A DNA stretch of 64,000 nucleotides from Drechslerella dactyloides (GCA_020064725.1 JAGTWJ010000017.1:1674001-1738000), one strand, 5' to 3'. Shown: positions 20,963-33,640, counted from the first letter of the stretch. Made by a program: numbers and translations. Notes: generated by a model not told the origin, from the letters alone.

Positions 20963-22814
20963 TCAAGTCTTGCCAATCCATCCAGAAGCCACTAGAAAAT
21001 CATGAATCTTAGAGACCTTCGCAACATCCACCTTGCAGATTTCCTTGGCCTGTTTTTTCTTCAAAAGTCCTCCTTGCCGCATGGCTTCTTTGAATAGCAG
21101 GTCCTTTATGACTAGATAAGGTTTTGGGTACATCCCCAACATACTGCAAAGCCGTCGCTCTTCATCAGTAAGAAGATGCAAGTCTGGCGCATTTTCCGTG
21201 TTGAGCGCAAGTGGGGTGAATGAGACTGGTTGATTTAGAACCGCATTTGCCGCATTGTTCCTCTGTTCCAGTGTAACAGGAGATGTTCGGGAGTCTGCCA
21301 TGTCATCAATGACCTGAGCGTGGGAATTGCTAGCAATCGGAGCCGAAGTTGGGTTCGAGATAGATATGTTGATGCTTTTCAGAGTCCCCGGATGCAAGAG
21401 GTGAGGAGACGATAGAACCGGCCCTTCAAGTGAGCTCCCGCTTTTAGCATTGACGCGGTGTCCAACTCGATCATTTTGGGAGCCAGGTTGCTTCAGGATG
21501 TTTGTCTGCATTCCAGAATGGCTATTTAGTTAAACAGATTGTAATTCACGATGGTTTCAATCTGGTTGCGAAAATACGAAAGGGGGGCAGATCAAATGCA
21601 GAGAAGAAAAATTGCAAACAAAATGGAAGAAGAGAAGAGAAGAGGAAGAGAAAGTGTAAGAGAGGCACGGTTTCTTCATACCCGATGCGCTTTTTCTAAC
21701 TCGTACTTGGCGCCTCTATCCAGGCTCCTTATGCCTGACCTTCTCCAATCTTGCAGGGTCAAGATTGCCTGCCTTAAACTAAGTTCTTTCTGCAGGTCGT
21801 CTGCGAACATCGTGTAGTCATGGTGGTTCATTATTTTCGCAAACGGTTTCGCTTTGTTGAGCAGGTCCTTCTCTTCCTTACTTCGTCGTTTCTCGATCGC
21901 TTGGTTCTTTTTGTACTCTAGTAGAGCGTGTTCAAAAATAACTTTCTTCCGTTCAACTCGCTGTGTAAGCCGATGATTATAGATGTCCATGACTGTGAGC
22001 TTGAGTTCGATTTCGGGTTCTATCTGCCCTGTAGTCTGATTTATCCCATCGCCGGGATCAAAATACATGTCCTTGACCGTTGTCTCCGCTTCGTTCTCAT
22101 ATTCGACCTCAAATTCCATTCTGCCGGGCATATATCCTTGCACTTCATGGCAGGCAGGCACGCTAGCGGTTGGTTTCTTTTTGGGAGCTAAAGGCAAAGC
22201 GCTTGCTGCTGCCGCTTTCCTGGCTTCTATCCTTCTTTTCTTGCGCGCTTGAAACTCCTCTCGGGGTATTTGATCCAAGCCGCCGGTCGTTCGTGGATCA
22301 GAAAGTTCTGGAAGAGGGAACTTTGACGACTCGATGTAGTTTTTATAGTAATGGTCGCGGACCTCATCCTTTTCTCTCCCCCCGCCAATATGGTCTGCGA
22401 TGTCGGCCCAGGACCCAAGACCATACATCTCCGCGCCCTCGAGGAGTAACAGCTCTTCATCAGCGCCCCAGTCCTCGTCGAAAATTGGGATCGAGTGTTG
22501 TTCGATCACACAATACGCGTGGCTGGCGGGGCGGTGATTGCCGCATGTTTTGCCCTCGGAGAAACAGGTTACGCAAAGATCGAACTCGGGACATGACGGG
22601 TCCGCGCAGCGTATTCGAACCTATATCGAGATGATCAGCTCGGTTATTAGAGCGCAGAAATAGCGCGGAGTCCACTAAGTGGACCGTCGACGCGGTGGGT
22701 GATGGAGGTACCTACAGTGGATGATATATCGGCAGAGCAGACGTCGCAGTGGAACCGAACTCCAGGTTCGGTAGCACGCGCACTCGCGTTTGATTTCTTC
22801 TTTATTACTGTCAT
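20963..22814 (-). CDS. ADA2: SAGA transcriptional adaptor Ada2
   Basis: Subunit of the SAGA histone acetyltransferase module that links Gcn5 to activators. Exons 22716-22814, 21682-22620 and 20963-21505; 526 aa, the usual length. The ZZ zinc finger is at residues 23-67 (C23, C26, C38, C43, C49, C52, H62, H67) and is split by intron 1, with SSTVRIRCADP restored across the junction. The SANT domain is at about 77-130 (WGADEELLLLEGAEMYGLGS, WADIADHIGG). The central ADA domain includes YMPGRMEFEVEYENEAE, and a SWIRM domain is at the C-terminus from about 440 (LHLLTDEERRLCSMLGMYPK). It diverges from the LysM gene across about 610 bp. Confidence 0.96.
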
Positions 22815-23426
22815 GATTGTGACGACGGAACGTCCCCTGAATAGGAGCGGAAGATGGACGCGAATCGGAGGATGTGCAGTAAACTATATAGAAGTCGTTG
22901 ATGGTGGGGTTTGATTGGGTGAGCCGGTTCCTGGCAAAGGGAGCAGACGGATTACCTAAGCGGTAGTCGCTGAGGTCGAGCCGAGCAGCTCTCAGGAGCC
23001 AACTTGTACGTCGCTAGCGCGACACCTTTGAGACCAAGCATAGAAAGTGCTACATTCCTAACTGTCATCACCTTCCCGACCCTTCCCAACCATCGGCGGC
23101 CACGTTAATTCAGGGGTCCCCGATCGATGCATCTCCCAGATGCTTCTTCTCACTCCCCCCACGCTTTGATCGATACAAAGGCGGTCGACGACACCTCATC
23201 ACCATACTGACTTACAACTTCGGGTGCCTTGCTGCCCTGGTCACAACCGGCGCTAAGCGTTTACCTTGTGATATCAGGTACCCGCCCGGACCTCATTCAA
23301 AAACCGCCCTTGTGCTCAGCTGACGACTTCCATCCTGGCATAACAGCCGTCTCGGATATATTATTCCTGAACACCTTCGCCGTACCCTCCATCTGGCGAA
23401 CATGAACATTTTGGAAGCTGGCGGGA
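22815..23426. promoter_or_regulatory. Divergent promoter region ADA2 / LysM gene
   Basis: 612 bp between two divergent starts. No gene or distinctive motif recognised. Confidence 0.55.
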
Positions 23427-24512
23427 ATGGCCTCCGAAGAGTTCGTATCTCGCCAGCAGCGGCTAGGTAAAGCGAGGATGCAAAGTGCATATCAAGGCAG
23501 TTCTCGATATCTTAACCGGAACCCGATCACACGAGAGTGGGGCCCGAGCGGAGCTCAGGCAAATCCGGAGGAACCACGAAAGCAGAACCTGAGAGCTGCG
23601 CTTCTCACAAATAATGTTCTAAGTGCAGCAGAGCAGCAGAAAAGACGATCTTCCCTCTCATCCGACACCGGAGCTGCGACCCATGAGACCGAGCGCGATG
23701 ATGTATTGGTTTATGTCCATAACGTCCAACCTACCGACACTCTCGCACGGGTTCTTCTGATCTACGACATCGAGCCTGAAGCCCTTCGCAAGGCCAACCG
23801 CCTTTGGCCAAACGATAACATTCAAATGCGCTCACAGCTCTACCTTCCAATTCACAACTGCGCTGCGAAGGGCATCCCGCTGGCGTCCCACGATACTTCT
23901 GACAATGTTTTGGTCCCCCAGAAATATCCGGACCCAGATTCGGATCAAGCAGTTCTGTCTCAATCTAGTCAAAGCAAAGCCAGTTCTTCGGAAAGCGCAA
24001 CAAGCCTACAAAAATCCAATAGGCATCATTCCTTCGTTCACATAGATCCCATAGGACCCATCGAAATCATACGGTTGGCAAAGCCCAAGCTTTCTCACTT
24101 CCCACCCGCTACGAATGATCCTCCCACGCCAGATCCTCAACCTTATGACGGCGGCGACTCGCAAGAGATTGAATTTCATCACTTGATTGGGGGTATCGCG
24201 AAAGAATCACTCGAAGGCCTAGAAGTCGTTGGGGCGGCAATCGAAACATTTGTTCGGAGAGTTACGAGAATCACTTGGGTCAACAAGACGACTAGCGATC
24301 TCATCGAACTTACCTCTCAGATTGGAGGGCGAGTCCAAGCTAGCGATGATAAGAAAGTCACTGGTAGCAGAAAGCGAGATATCAGGGCGCATCGCCCTGG
24401 GGAGGCTCAGACGACTTCTGCAACAACCAACAGCGCGGCGGTCCGAGGAGACGGTTCTGATGCCCCAAGGAATCGTCGGCGAACAAGAAGATTGAATGAA
24501 CCAGACAGTTAA
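23427..24512 (+). CDS. LysM-domain protein without signal peptide
   Basis: Single exon, 361 aa. One LysM fold lies at about residues 93-142: VYVHNVQPTDTLARVLLIYD, then ALRKANRLWPNDNI and the closing LYLPI. LysM modules bind N-acetylglucosamine polymers in secreted proteins. Here no signal peptide or membrane span precedes it, which fits the intracellular LysM family common in ascomycetes rather than a secreted effector. The C-terminal region has a helix-like stretch (AKESLEGLEVVGAAIETFVR) and ends very basic (NRRRTRRLN), possibly a nuclear localisation signal. An upstream exon adding a signal peptide cannot be excluded. It is convergent with MCD4, 105 bp apart. Confidence 0.8.
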   Translation: MASEEFVSRQQRLGKARMQSAYQGSSRYLNRNPITREWGPSGAQANPEEPRKQNLRAALLTNNVLSAAEQQKRRSSLSSDTGAATHETERDDVLVYVHNVQPTDTLARVLLIYDIEPEALRKANRLWPNDNIQMRSQLYLPIHNCAAKGIPLASHDTSDNVLVPQKYPDPDSDQAVLSQSSQSKASSSESATSLQKSNRHHSFVHIDPIGPIEIIRLAKPKLSHFPPATNDPPTPDPQPYDGGDSQEIEFHHLIGGIAKESLEGLEVVGAAIETFVRRVTRITWVNKTTSDLIELTSQIGGRVQASDDKKVTGSRKRDIRAHRPGEAQTTSATTNSAAVRGDGSDAPRNRRRTRRLNEPDS

Positions 24513-24617
24513 ATTAAGAGGCAATTATTCTACTTGAGTGGACGAGACGCCAACCCGCTATCTTTATTTACAAAATCCAGATGTATCTTGTCCTTTGAAG
24601 CCAAATGATGGAAAGGC

Positions 24618-27600
24618 TCACGCTTTCTTTTCTTCAAAAACGACAAGATCGCCGACAATCATTTCGCTGAGAAGCTCAAGCGCAGCTACAAAGACGCAGA
24701 GTAGGCTTGCAATCACGAAATGACTAATCGTCGTTCCAATATCCAGCCAGCTACCCTCATCTTTGACCATATAGAAGAAGTTCAAGGTCAGGATGTCACT
24801 TATTGACATGACAATCATAAACAAGGCTGAGGGAGGCACGCGAAGCAACTGGTTCAGGATCCCCAGGTTTGCCGAGATCACAGCAAAAGGGATCAATAAT
24901 TTGAATATAAGTAGCGCCCCCATGGCAAAGGGGTTGAAGAGAGGGATCAGCCGGTAGACCGATTCCAAGGAGAAGGAGCCGAGAGAGGCAACATTCCCCG
25001 TCCCAAAGAATCCGGCTTGTATGAAAAAGAAGAAGAAGAGAGCAATACGGTAGTCACCCAAGTTAAGGGGCCGTGTGCTCGATGTGGCCTTTGGCCTCGG
25101 GTTCCGGGTTTCGTGGGCTTGTTGGATTTTATACTCCATTTGTACCCATGAAGCAAGCAACGCACAGAACGAAACATAGAACAGCCCTTCATAAGAGATT
25201 GTAAGGATAATGAATGTTGGCGAAAATGTTAGGAAGAGAACCATGAGTCTGTGCTTGTAGTGCCCAAGAGCGAAGTATCTATGGGGCACCAGCATGAGCA
25301 CCGATAAAACTTCAAAATTAAGCACCAAGTCAGTATCCGAAAGTATGTATTTGCCCGAATTCGTAGGAGCGTCCTACCTAGGATGGACCATCCAACAACT
25401 TGGTTTCCAAAGGGGAGACCTTGTTTCGCTTGAAGAGATTGGACGCTTGTGTGGGTAACGATCATGGACAGACCGATCAGACCGCACTTTAATAAATGAT
25501 GTTAGCGCTGTTGCAGCAGGTCAACAAATGGACAAATTTACCTGGATACTGAGTATTGATTGCATATAACGGCCTGTAAACACCTCGAGATGTGCCTTCT
25601 CATGTTCTTTAAAGATATTATGGCCGTATAGAATATAACCGACGCCCGCAATGAGCATCATGAATCCGGCAAGATGACTAGAGAGCATTGAGTACTCGAG
25701 ATCTCAAAGAAAGAAGAAAAAAAAAGGGGGGGTATATTTGAACTTACATCTGGAGCAGGCTTTCCAATTTGATCACGGGTAGGAGAGTGAATGTACTCAT
25801 GGCGATGCAGGAAATGACCCAATAAGTGACGACCTGCCAATTCTTTCTGACAAAGTCTATACCGTAAACCCACGGCCAACCAATGCCTAAGAGGAAGCAT
25901 ACTGTGAACGTAACACGCTGGAAGTAGCCGTATACCTAGAACAAAGGTAAGCCCCCAGTTGGTCTAAGATGTAATAGACTGAACCTACTATAGCTTCAAG
26001 AACAGCGACGAGACCAACACCTTGAAGGACAATTCCCCAACTCTGACTCTTACTTGAAGTTTGAGCAAGAAGGGGAACGCCTTCGATTAGATCATTTTTG
26101 GAAATCCAGATTTGCCACCAGAAGAATACCGGAGCAAACGTATAGACATAGTATGTCCAGGGGCTCTTCTGAACGAATAATACCGCATCGATACAAACGA
26201 GGACGCTAAAAAAGCCGATGAAGGCAGTGTATGACCATTGGTTGCTCGAGCTCCTTTGGAGGAAGTGTTGTTGGATCACGAATGTCAAAGCGAATAATAT
26301 CCACCCAAGATACCCAATAGTGACCACAGTCCTAAGAAACAGCCAGTCGTATCTATCCAAAATAAACCATTAGTTTCATATGCTAGGCCAGGCATGCGTT
26401 ATATCGCACGATCCGCATCCGTGCACTACTTACGTTTGCAAGTATCGTAACCCTTGCAACGAGACCGTGATTAAGTCTTTTGAGAAGGCTATGGCTGACG
26501 CATAGTCTTCTGATTGGATTAGCGAATGAATCTTCGCGACTCTTGAGCTGCTCGAGTTTGATCCCTCGCATAATGATGGAAAGGGAACAAAATTTATGTG
26601 CGTGGTCATTTTCGTTGCTAGAGGTCATAAAGATGTGCGTTAGCGTTGTCTCCACGAAGAACATTGCTTGATGTATCAGAGCCACTGAATGGGACCTACC
26701 TTCCTTGACCTTGAACATCTCTAGTATCTCAAGGGCATTTGCAAATAAAGACTGTGCCTTTACCTTCTCCGTCGCATCGAGGAAGGCGAGTGGAAGAACG
26801 CCAACGGAATTCGCGGGATAATCGAGACCGACAAGATGTGCCATCAAAGCCGCAATATCTGCCTGGTCTACATCGACGCGTCTCACGGGATCTAAGTTCC
26901 AATCACTGGAGAATTCATCATGACCCAGTGCAGGTACTTTGTTGTTGGAAATTTCCGGGGCTCTGACGCCAGCCCCCCATGCAATGAGCGGAGTCCTGGT
27001 ATTGTCAGGATGGCCGTCACCGTGCGACCCCCAATCAGACATGCCATGGTCTGCTGTAAACACCCAAGCAGTTTTGCCATCATTCCCGTAGAAGTCATCC
27101 ACCATCTTAACAAGTTCTTGGACACCTTTATCAACAACCTCGATATTTTTCAGGTATTCTTGAGAATATGGTCGATACGCATGGCCAGTGGTATCCAGAC
27201 CAAGCAAATGAAGGAAAAAAACGACCTTGTCGGCCTTTACGGCAGCCTGAAGCTCTGGTTCAACGGCAGCCCGAGAGAAAAACTCCTTGACATGATCGAA
27301 GACCCACGTATCAAGAGCGGTAGCATCTGCAGTAAAGTCCTCGTCCTCTTCGGAATACATGAAGGCATCGACTCGCCCGGGGACTGCGCCCTCCTTGAAC
27401 ATAGGCAAGATATCCGGCGAGCCCCAGCTCCAAGTATGCCGGCTTCGGTTGAAAACACTGTCAAAATTGACGGGATTCAGCTTCCAGCCCGTCGTGACGG
27501 CGGAAACATCCTCGTAAAGTCCAGCTATGAGGGCGACATGGCCGGGGCGGGATTCCGTCGGCATCCGAGTGTGGGACACGCCAAAGCTTCCGGCCTCCAG

Positions 27601-28022
27601 GACCCGAGAACGAAGGTAAGGGGCCAGCGGTCGAGGGCTCGGATCCTCGCCATCCTTGAGGAATGGAGGAGTGTGGGATTGGAAGCACTTGTCGGCACGC
27701 AAACCGTCTCCTAAGCGTTTTTGGATCACGAACGTCAACAACAGCAACTAGAATACCAACGACATGACAGCTGTTTCTTCCTCAAACGAGAGCATTGTCC
27801 TTGATGGCTTTAGATCGCCTGACGATGGGTTGGACGAGAGAGATGGCTATATAACGAACCGACGATGAGGAACAAGCGTTTTGCTGGGGCTTCTACGCCA
27901 CTGGAGTGGTGGCGCATGCCATGGACGATTGGAGAGACGAAGTAAATGTCGAATATGGACCAGATATAGGCGAAGTGAAAGACGACCGCAATGGCCAGGA
28001 AGCCTAAGCGTGTGAGCTGCAT
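24618..28022 (-). CDS. MCD4: GPI ethanolamine phosphate transferase 1 (Mcd4 / PIG-N)
   Basis: ER membrane enzyme that adds phosphoethanolamine to the first mannose of GPI-anchor precursors. Eight exons: 27860-28022, 26700-27710, 26434-26617, 25989-26352, 25748-25935, 25542-25677, 25378-25486 and 24618-25309; 948 aa, usual for the family. The N-terminal signal anchor is about residues 5-27. The luminal alkaline-phosphatase-like catalytic domain runs to about 400, with VGDGLRADK, FGVSHTRMPTESRPGH (presumed nucleophile Thr), LYEDVSAVTTGWKLNPVNFD and HGMSDWGSHGDGHPDNTRTP (metal ligands). The C-terminal half is polytopic (YDWLFLRTVVTIGYLGW, SPTFIILTISYEGLFY). Exon 3 was placed by frame: the acceptor ctctag gives EMFKVKE-ATKMTTHINF. 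It diverges from the MetAP2 gene across 405 bp. Confidence 0.96.
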
Positions 28023-28427
28023 CGATGCTATTTCAATTGATACCGCGTGTGTTTGAGAGAAGCAAAAGGACAGCGTCCCTAGGACGAAGGAGAGAAAGAA
28101 TGGCGACCAGTCCAGAGACGCGAAAGCCTAGAATGGACGCATAGAACACGTCCTCAGTTACCTGAGGATGTGTTCAATAGAGCACTTACTACTAGGGTAC
28201 CTCCTTAGCTTCTCCTGAGACAAGATTTCAACCAGTGAGGCGTGGCCCCGGCGCCGGGTGCGCCAATGCCCTGGCTTGGGGTGCTGGAGCAGCGCGCTTG
28301 TGTCCTTCGTTACGTGCGCCTGAGAGTAAAATGTCTTGGCTGGCCCGCATGCACAAACCTCGAAAACCCGAACGACAGCCGCAGACAACCGGATGAAGCA
28401 GGCTTTCTACGCAGAGATACCGACATC
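28023..28427. promoter_or_regulatory. Divergent promoter region MCD4 / MetAP2
   Basis: 405 bp between two divergent start codons. No distinctive motif recognised. Confidence 0.55.
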
Positions 28428-30211
28428 ATGCCTAGCACAGTTGACGATTCAGGTAAGCAGCGAATCTCATTCAGTACCTTTGTACCTATGGATCCTCGGA
28501 CTGATCCTCTCAATTATACAGGCCCAGGCGCTACGGATGCCTCCGATAAGTCTCTGCTCGAAAATCTGTCGAAGGCGTCCATACAGGATGCCTCCGAGAC
28601 CAAAGACGTAAACCATGACGAATCAGACGATGATAACGACGACTTAGCAATTCCGGCGGAAGGAGGTGCTGTATACTGGGCCCGCTAAAACGGCGAGAGC
28701 AACGCTAACATCTTTTGAATTGTAGGTGAGAACGCTCCTGCGAAGAAAAAGAAGAAGAAGAAGAAGAAGCCCAAGAAGAAAGGAGGCGCAAATCCCACTG
28801 TTCAATCGGAGCCTCCTCGCGTACCGCTTTCTACATTGTTTCCCAACCAGATCTATCCGGAGGGAGAGTGCTCGGATTATAAAAACGATAATCTATCCCG
28901 AACCACAAACGAAGAGAAGCGTCATCTTGACCGGATGAGCAATGACTCGCACCAGGACTTCCGGAAGGGTGCAGAAATCCATCGGCAGGTTCGGCAGTAC
29001 GCTAAAAGGATGATCAAACCTGGCATGGCTCTAACCGATATCGCGAACAATATCGAGGATTCGGTCCGGGCTCTCGCGGGTCACGACGGTTTGACCGAGG
29101 GGGACGGGCTGATTGCTGGCGTCGGATTTCCTACTGGGCTATCGATAAACCACTGCGCCGCACATTATACACCAAATGCTGGGAATAAGATGAGTAGGTC
29201 TCAGAGATAGCCGTACTTCATTTCCCTACGCTAATGGAGACGACCCGGCCAGCTGTGACTGAACGGGACGTGATGAAGGTCGACTTCGGAGTTCATGTGA
29301 ATGGCAGAATTGTGGATAGTGCTTTCACTATCGCATTTGACCCTACCTATGACAACCTTCTTGCTGCCGTCAAGGATGCAACAAATACCGGAGTCAAAGT
29401 ATGATGAACATGCTCATAGATGTGACTATATATTTTGAGTAAGTAGTCAGAAATTAATAGGGCTAACAGAAGTGGACAAACTAGGAAGCCGGTATCGACG
29501 TGAGAGTTTGTGATATCGGGGCCTCGATCCAGGAGGTAATGGAGAGCTACGAGGTGGAAATCGGCGGAACGACATATCCTGTTAAGTCAATCCGCAATCT
29601 CAACGGCCATAGCATTAATCCCTATCAAATACATGGTGGGAAGAGCGTCCCGATCGTAAAGGGCGGCGATCAGACAAAAATGGAAGAGGGAGAAGTATAT
29701 GCCATCGAAACATTCGGTAGCACCGGCCGCGGCTACGTCCACGACGATGTAGGTAGCACCAATTGTGAAACCCCGACAAAGTTCCTTGACCAGCCTCATG
29801 CTAATAAGAACCTACCTCTATCAGCTGGAAGTTTCCCATTACGCGAAGAGATCAGATATTGACCCAAGCACCATCCCGTTGAGATTGCCATCTGCGAAAT
29901 CAATCCTGAATGTCATCAATAAAAACTTCGGTACACTGCCATTTTGTCGGAGATATCTCGACCGTCTTGGGCAGGAGCGATATCTGTTAGGTCTCAATAG
30001 TCTGGTCTCTAGCGGTATCGTTGAGGCATATCCTCCGCTAGTCGATATCAAGGGGTCATACACAGCTCAGTATGAACATGTACGTTGCCAATTACCTGTC
30101 GAACTATCTAAACATCAAAAACATACAGTACTGACTCGTTTTCTTTCACCCTAGACTATATTGTTGCGACCCATCTGTAAGGAGGTGATAACTCGCGGCG
30201 ACGACTACTGA
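28428..30211 (+). CDS. MAP2: Methionine aminopeptidase 2
   Basis: Cytosolic metalloprotease that removes the initiator methionine from nascent proteins. Seven exons: 28428-28452, 28522-28665, 28726-29193, 29253-29398, 29485-29748, 29825-30079 and 30155-30211; 452 aa. Type-2 features: an acidic N-terminus, then a polylysine stretch (K-rich from about residue 61, PAKKKKKKKKKPKKKGG), then the pita-bread catalytic domain. Metal ligands are visible in KVDFGVHVNGRIVDSAFT (two Asp), SINPYQIHGGKSVP (His), VYAIETFGSTG (Glu) and SYTAQYEHT (Glu). The C-terminus EVITRGDDY is the family ending. Intron 1 (gtaagc...tacag) is in frame and stop-free, so a 23-residue longer N-terminus is possible if it is retained. 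The 'NKM-TVTERDVMKVDFG' junction is supported by a gtaggt donor and a ccag acceptor. Confidence 0.95.
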
Positions 30212-31196
30212 TACCTTGAAGGTTGAACTTGCCGTCAGTTTGCGATTTTCAGGCTGGTATCCAGATCTCTGCATGTTGTGGGGAAGGCCGGCGTTGCCGG
30301 TTGCTAGACAGTCACGCAATATCGATGGGCTACTCAGATTAACGGGAGCTCGTTGGCAATTATTGTATACTGGATGTCTACCTAGTATATATAGATCTCT
30401 CGTGATGTTGGCGCCACTTCGTGCCCGGTATAGACGTAATCGTAATGATCTTTACCAGTCGTAGCTTAACAAAGGCTCTAAGCCTACTAGCCTAATTAGT
30501 AGATACACCCGATTATACTTACTATAACGAGCAGGTCTTTTTCTTACCTAACCCAGGCAGGCATCTCTTGAAATTGTTAAAAACTCACAAAATACACGCG
30601 GACAAAACCAACAGTTCTGAGGCCAAGTTAAACTAGCCGGTTGGGGACGCTAACAATAATGACCTTACCCGAAATCTCAACTCCTCAAGTAGACACTTCT
30701 TACTCAAGTAGTAAGTGGTACTGACTTTGCCAGTAGTTTGCCCAGCATCTGCCCAAGTAAGGATTGCTCGAGTGTTGATAGATCAAGTTCCTGTCTACTA
30801 CCACTGCCTTTCAGTTTCTTAAACCGCGGAGTCGACGCTCGATATATCTTGTGGTCCGCTTAACACACAGGTCGGAATTTTCCGTTCGATCTTTGCCAGT
30901 CTGTCGCTTGGCGGGTTGGGTACCCGTTTTCCAAACCCAGGAGCCCTGCAGAACGAGTATTAAAAAGTGTCCACAGGCGCTCTGTTTCTTTCTTTGTACC
31001 CACAAGCATACTACTACAGCGAAGCTCACCAGCTCCCATACCCCTATTCGAATCTCGAAGCCCAGGCCCACCTCTTTGCAACAAGGTCCATTCAGCTCCC
31101 TCCCAGTGCAACCGGGGCCTTTTCTATCCAAAGCACCAGCAGAATTCCGGCCCGGTACAGCTTCCGCCGTCCTCGCTGTGTCGGAGCAACGCGACA
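30212..31196. other. Intergenic and promoter region of the desaturase gene
   Basis: 985 bp. The first 600 bp are AT-richer and carry no recognisable gene. A short imperfect repeat of ctcaagtag occurs around 30685-30715. The last 350 bp probably hold the promoter and leader of the desaturase gene. Confidence 0.5.
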
Positions 31197-32573
31197 ATGC
31201 AGAGGACAGTCGTTCTCTCGAGTAAGGCGAACGGTAGCACCGAATCGGAAAAACCCGCGGGATCTGGGATATCATCTTCTGCACCAGCGGACGACTGGTT
31301 ATGGACATATCAGGAAGAACCGCATCGGACTCGTCGCCAATTGATCATCAAGGCGCATCCAGAGGTGAGGCGGCCTGACAGAAGAAGCTCTCGGGGCACC
31401 ACCGCTTATATATAGCTTACTGATGCTCGATGCTCCTCTCCCAAGGTAACCAAGCTATGTGGCCCTGAGCCTCTCACAAAATATACCGTTGCCTTTGTGG
31501 TGGCTTTGCAGTTTTCGGCCGCGCTGCTGCTCAGGAATACCCCAGTGTTTTCCTGGAAATTTCTTTTGACGGCATATGTTATCGGTGCAACGGCGAATCA
31601 GAACCTGTTCCTTGCGATCCACGAAATATCACACAATCTTGCCTTCAGGAAGCCAATGGCAAATAGATTGCTCGCGATATTTGCCAATCTACCTATCGGA
31701 ATTCCGTACAGCGCATCGTTCAGGGTATGTGGCCACGAGCTGAATATAAGCTTCGGTACATAGAAAATAGATGTTGACGAAGGGACGCGAGTCTATAGCC
31801 ATATCACCTCACACATCATAAGTCACTAGGGGTCGAAGGCCTCGACGTCGATCTGCCAACAGCGGTAGAGGCAATGTTTCTCAACTCGGTGCTTGGAAAG
31901 GCGTTTTTTGCGACGTTTCAGATCTTCTTCTATGCCTTGCGGCCCATGGCTATTTATCGGCTTCCATTCAGTTGGATCCATCTCTTGAACATTATTGTTC
32001 AAGTGATTGTGGATGTGATTTTAGTCAGGCAGGCGGGTTGGAATGCTCTGTGGTACTTCCTCTGGAGCAGCTTTCTGGCCGGCAGTCTTCACCCCTGTGC
32101 GGGTCACTTCATTGCAGAACATGTGAGTCGAGGCCAAAGATTCTCTCCTACCCTGATTCTCTTAGTTGTCTGCTGACCAGATGTCTTCTTCGCCCGCCGT
32201 CTCCCTTGGGATTCAACAGTATGTATTCGAAGCAGTGCCCAAGCCATCGCCAAGATCATCGCCATCGGATATTCTACCGGTGGAAACGTACAGTTACTAT
32301 GGTATCTTGAATCTAGTAACATACAACGTTGGGTTACACAACGAGCATCATGACTTCCCCGCGATTCCTTGGACTCGGCTGTGGAAACTTCGAGAGATTG
32401 CGAGAGAGTTCTACGATCCGCTGCCGCAGCACAAGAGCTGGACGCACGTTATTTGGCAGTTCATCTGGGATCCTAACGTTAGTTTATGGAGTCGAGTGAA
32501 GCGGGACCAGACGACCTCGAAAGGCCGCAAGGTGGGCGCGGGGTGGACCAAGGAGGAACTGGGTCAGGAATGA
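31197..32573 (+). CDS. DES1: Sphingolipid delta(4)-desaturase (dihydroceramide desaturase, DES1 type)
   Basis: ER di-iron enzyme that introduces the 4,5-trans double bond into the long-chain base of ceramides, mainly on the route to glucosylceramide. Exons 31197-31364, 31446-31724, 31799-32122 and 32220-32573; 374 aa. Three histidine boxes: HEISH (residues 115-119), HLTHH (152-156, immediately after the exon 2/3 junction) and HNEHH (297-301). Family blocks are DDWLWTYQEEPHRTRR, NLPIGIPYSASFR, SLGVEGLDVDLPT and GHFIAEHYVFE across the last splice. Several hydrophobic spans lie between boxes. The gene is convergent with the zinc-ribbon gene (153 bp between stops). Confidence 0.95.
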
Positions 32574-32725
32574 GCGGTTGATGTCGACGACGCGGTGATC
32601 GGGTCGACCGGATCGTATAATAAGTCAGGCTGGGTCCTGCACAAGGCAGCCCGCATTGGATATCATGACACCAGTAGAGTGATTTTGCCGGCGACGGAGA
32701 GCATATCTAGAACAATATGTAATTT

Positions 32726-33640
32726 TTATTCCTCGCAGATTACGCCACAATTAAAACACATGACCTCGGACTGACCCATCAAGATCTCGTCGCTTCCACA
32801 ATTTCGACATATTTTGGGGGGTTCTGTAGTGGAACGAGCTTGTTGGTAGCTCTGGTGGCACTGTGACTCAAAGTCGCAGAGGATCCCCTGTATTTCTTCT
32901 TCCTCCATCTCGGCCATCGCATCTACCATCGCAGCGTCGAAATCCGAGATCCCTGCAAAGTGCGCAAGATGTATATCAGTATCGATTGGAAAGGGTCAAT
33001 CAGGAGGTAGGACAAGGGCTGGGTCGACTTTTGGAGAGACCACAGAGTCTGCATTGGAACATCAAAAGAGAGTCTTTACCGGGTGGTTCTTGGGAGGATA
33101 GCTGGAGTTCGCTGGCGACGGTGTCGAGGGGCGCCTGCCAGGACGAGGCTGCGAGGGCGGCGCGTTCTTGGCTGGTTTCCCACCGATTTTTCTCCGACAG
33201 GTAGATCAATCGCATCATCTATTGAGCGTAAGATACTAGGGTCTGGATTGGGTACAAAGACGAGCAAGGGCGGGTGTCACCTCGTCTTCTCCACCTCTAG
33301 CTTGCATAGCCTTCTCTTCTCGGTGATCCTGAAGCCTTTTCAAGAACAGTTGGCGTCTTCGATCGCGCGCGTCTTCCGCCCTCTGCAGCACAGGGTTTGG
33401 CCGGAAGGGGCGCTTTCCATCCGGAGAATCACGATTCGGAGCTCGCCTTGCGATCGGATGCGACGCAACATTGCTGGGTTGTACCGGCTCGAACAGAAAG
33501 GGGTTGGAATGAGAGGCGAGAGAAGGCGGCGGGGGAGGTTGAAGCTGGGGCCGCGACGACGGCGATGGTAGCGAGGAAGGAGAGGAGGAGGAAGGACGGT
33601 CTGCGTGGGAGCCGGTGTCGCGCAGCTGATGCTGGAACAT
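32726..33640 (-). CDS. Conserved fungal protein with C-terminal zinc ribbon, function unknown
   Basis: Exons 33281-33640, 33080-33218 and 32726-32952; 241 aa. The N-terminal half is Ser/Pro-rich and disordered. A basic helical block RDRRRQLFLKRLQDHREEK leads into RGGEDE-MMRLIYLSEKNRWE across intron 1. The acidic helix MVDAMAEMEEEEIQ is followed by a Cys-rich tail with C215xxC218, C232xxC235 and C239, most likely a zinc ribbon. The cysteine spacing recalls zinc ribbons of transcription or RNA-processing factors, but I do not recognise a named family. ATG 33640 is the first ATG in the frame; the frame stays open further upstream only through non-ATG codons, so a 5' extension by another exon is possible. 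Confidence 0.68.
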
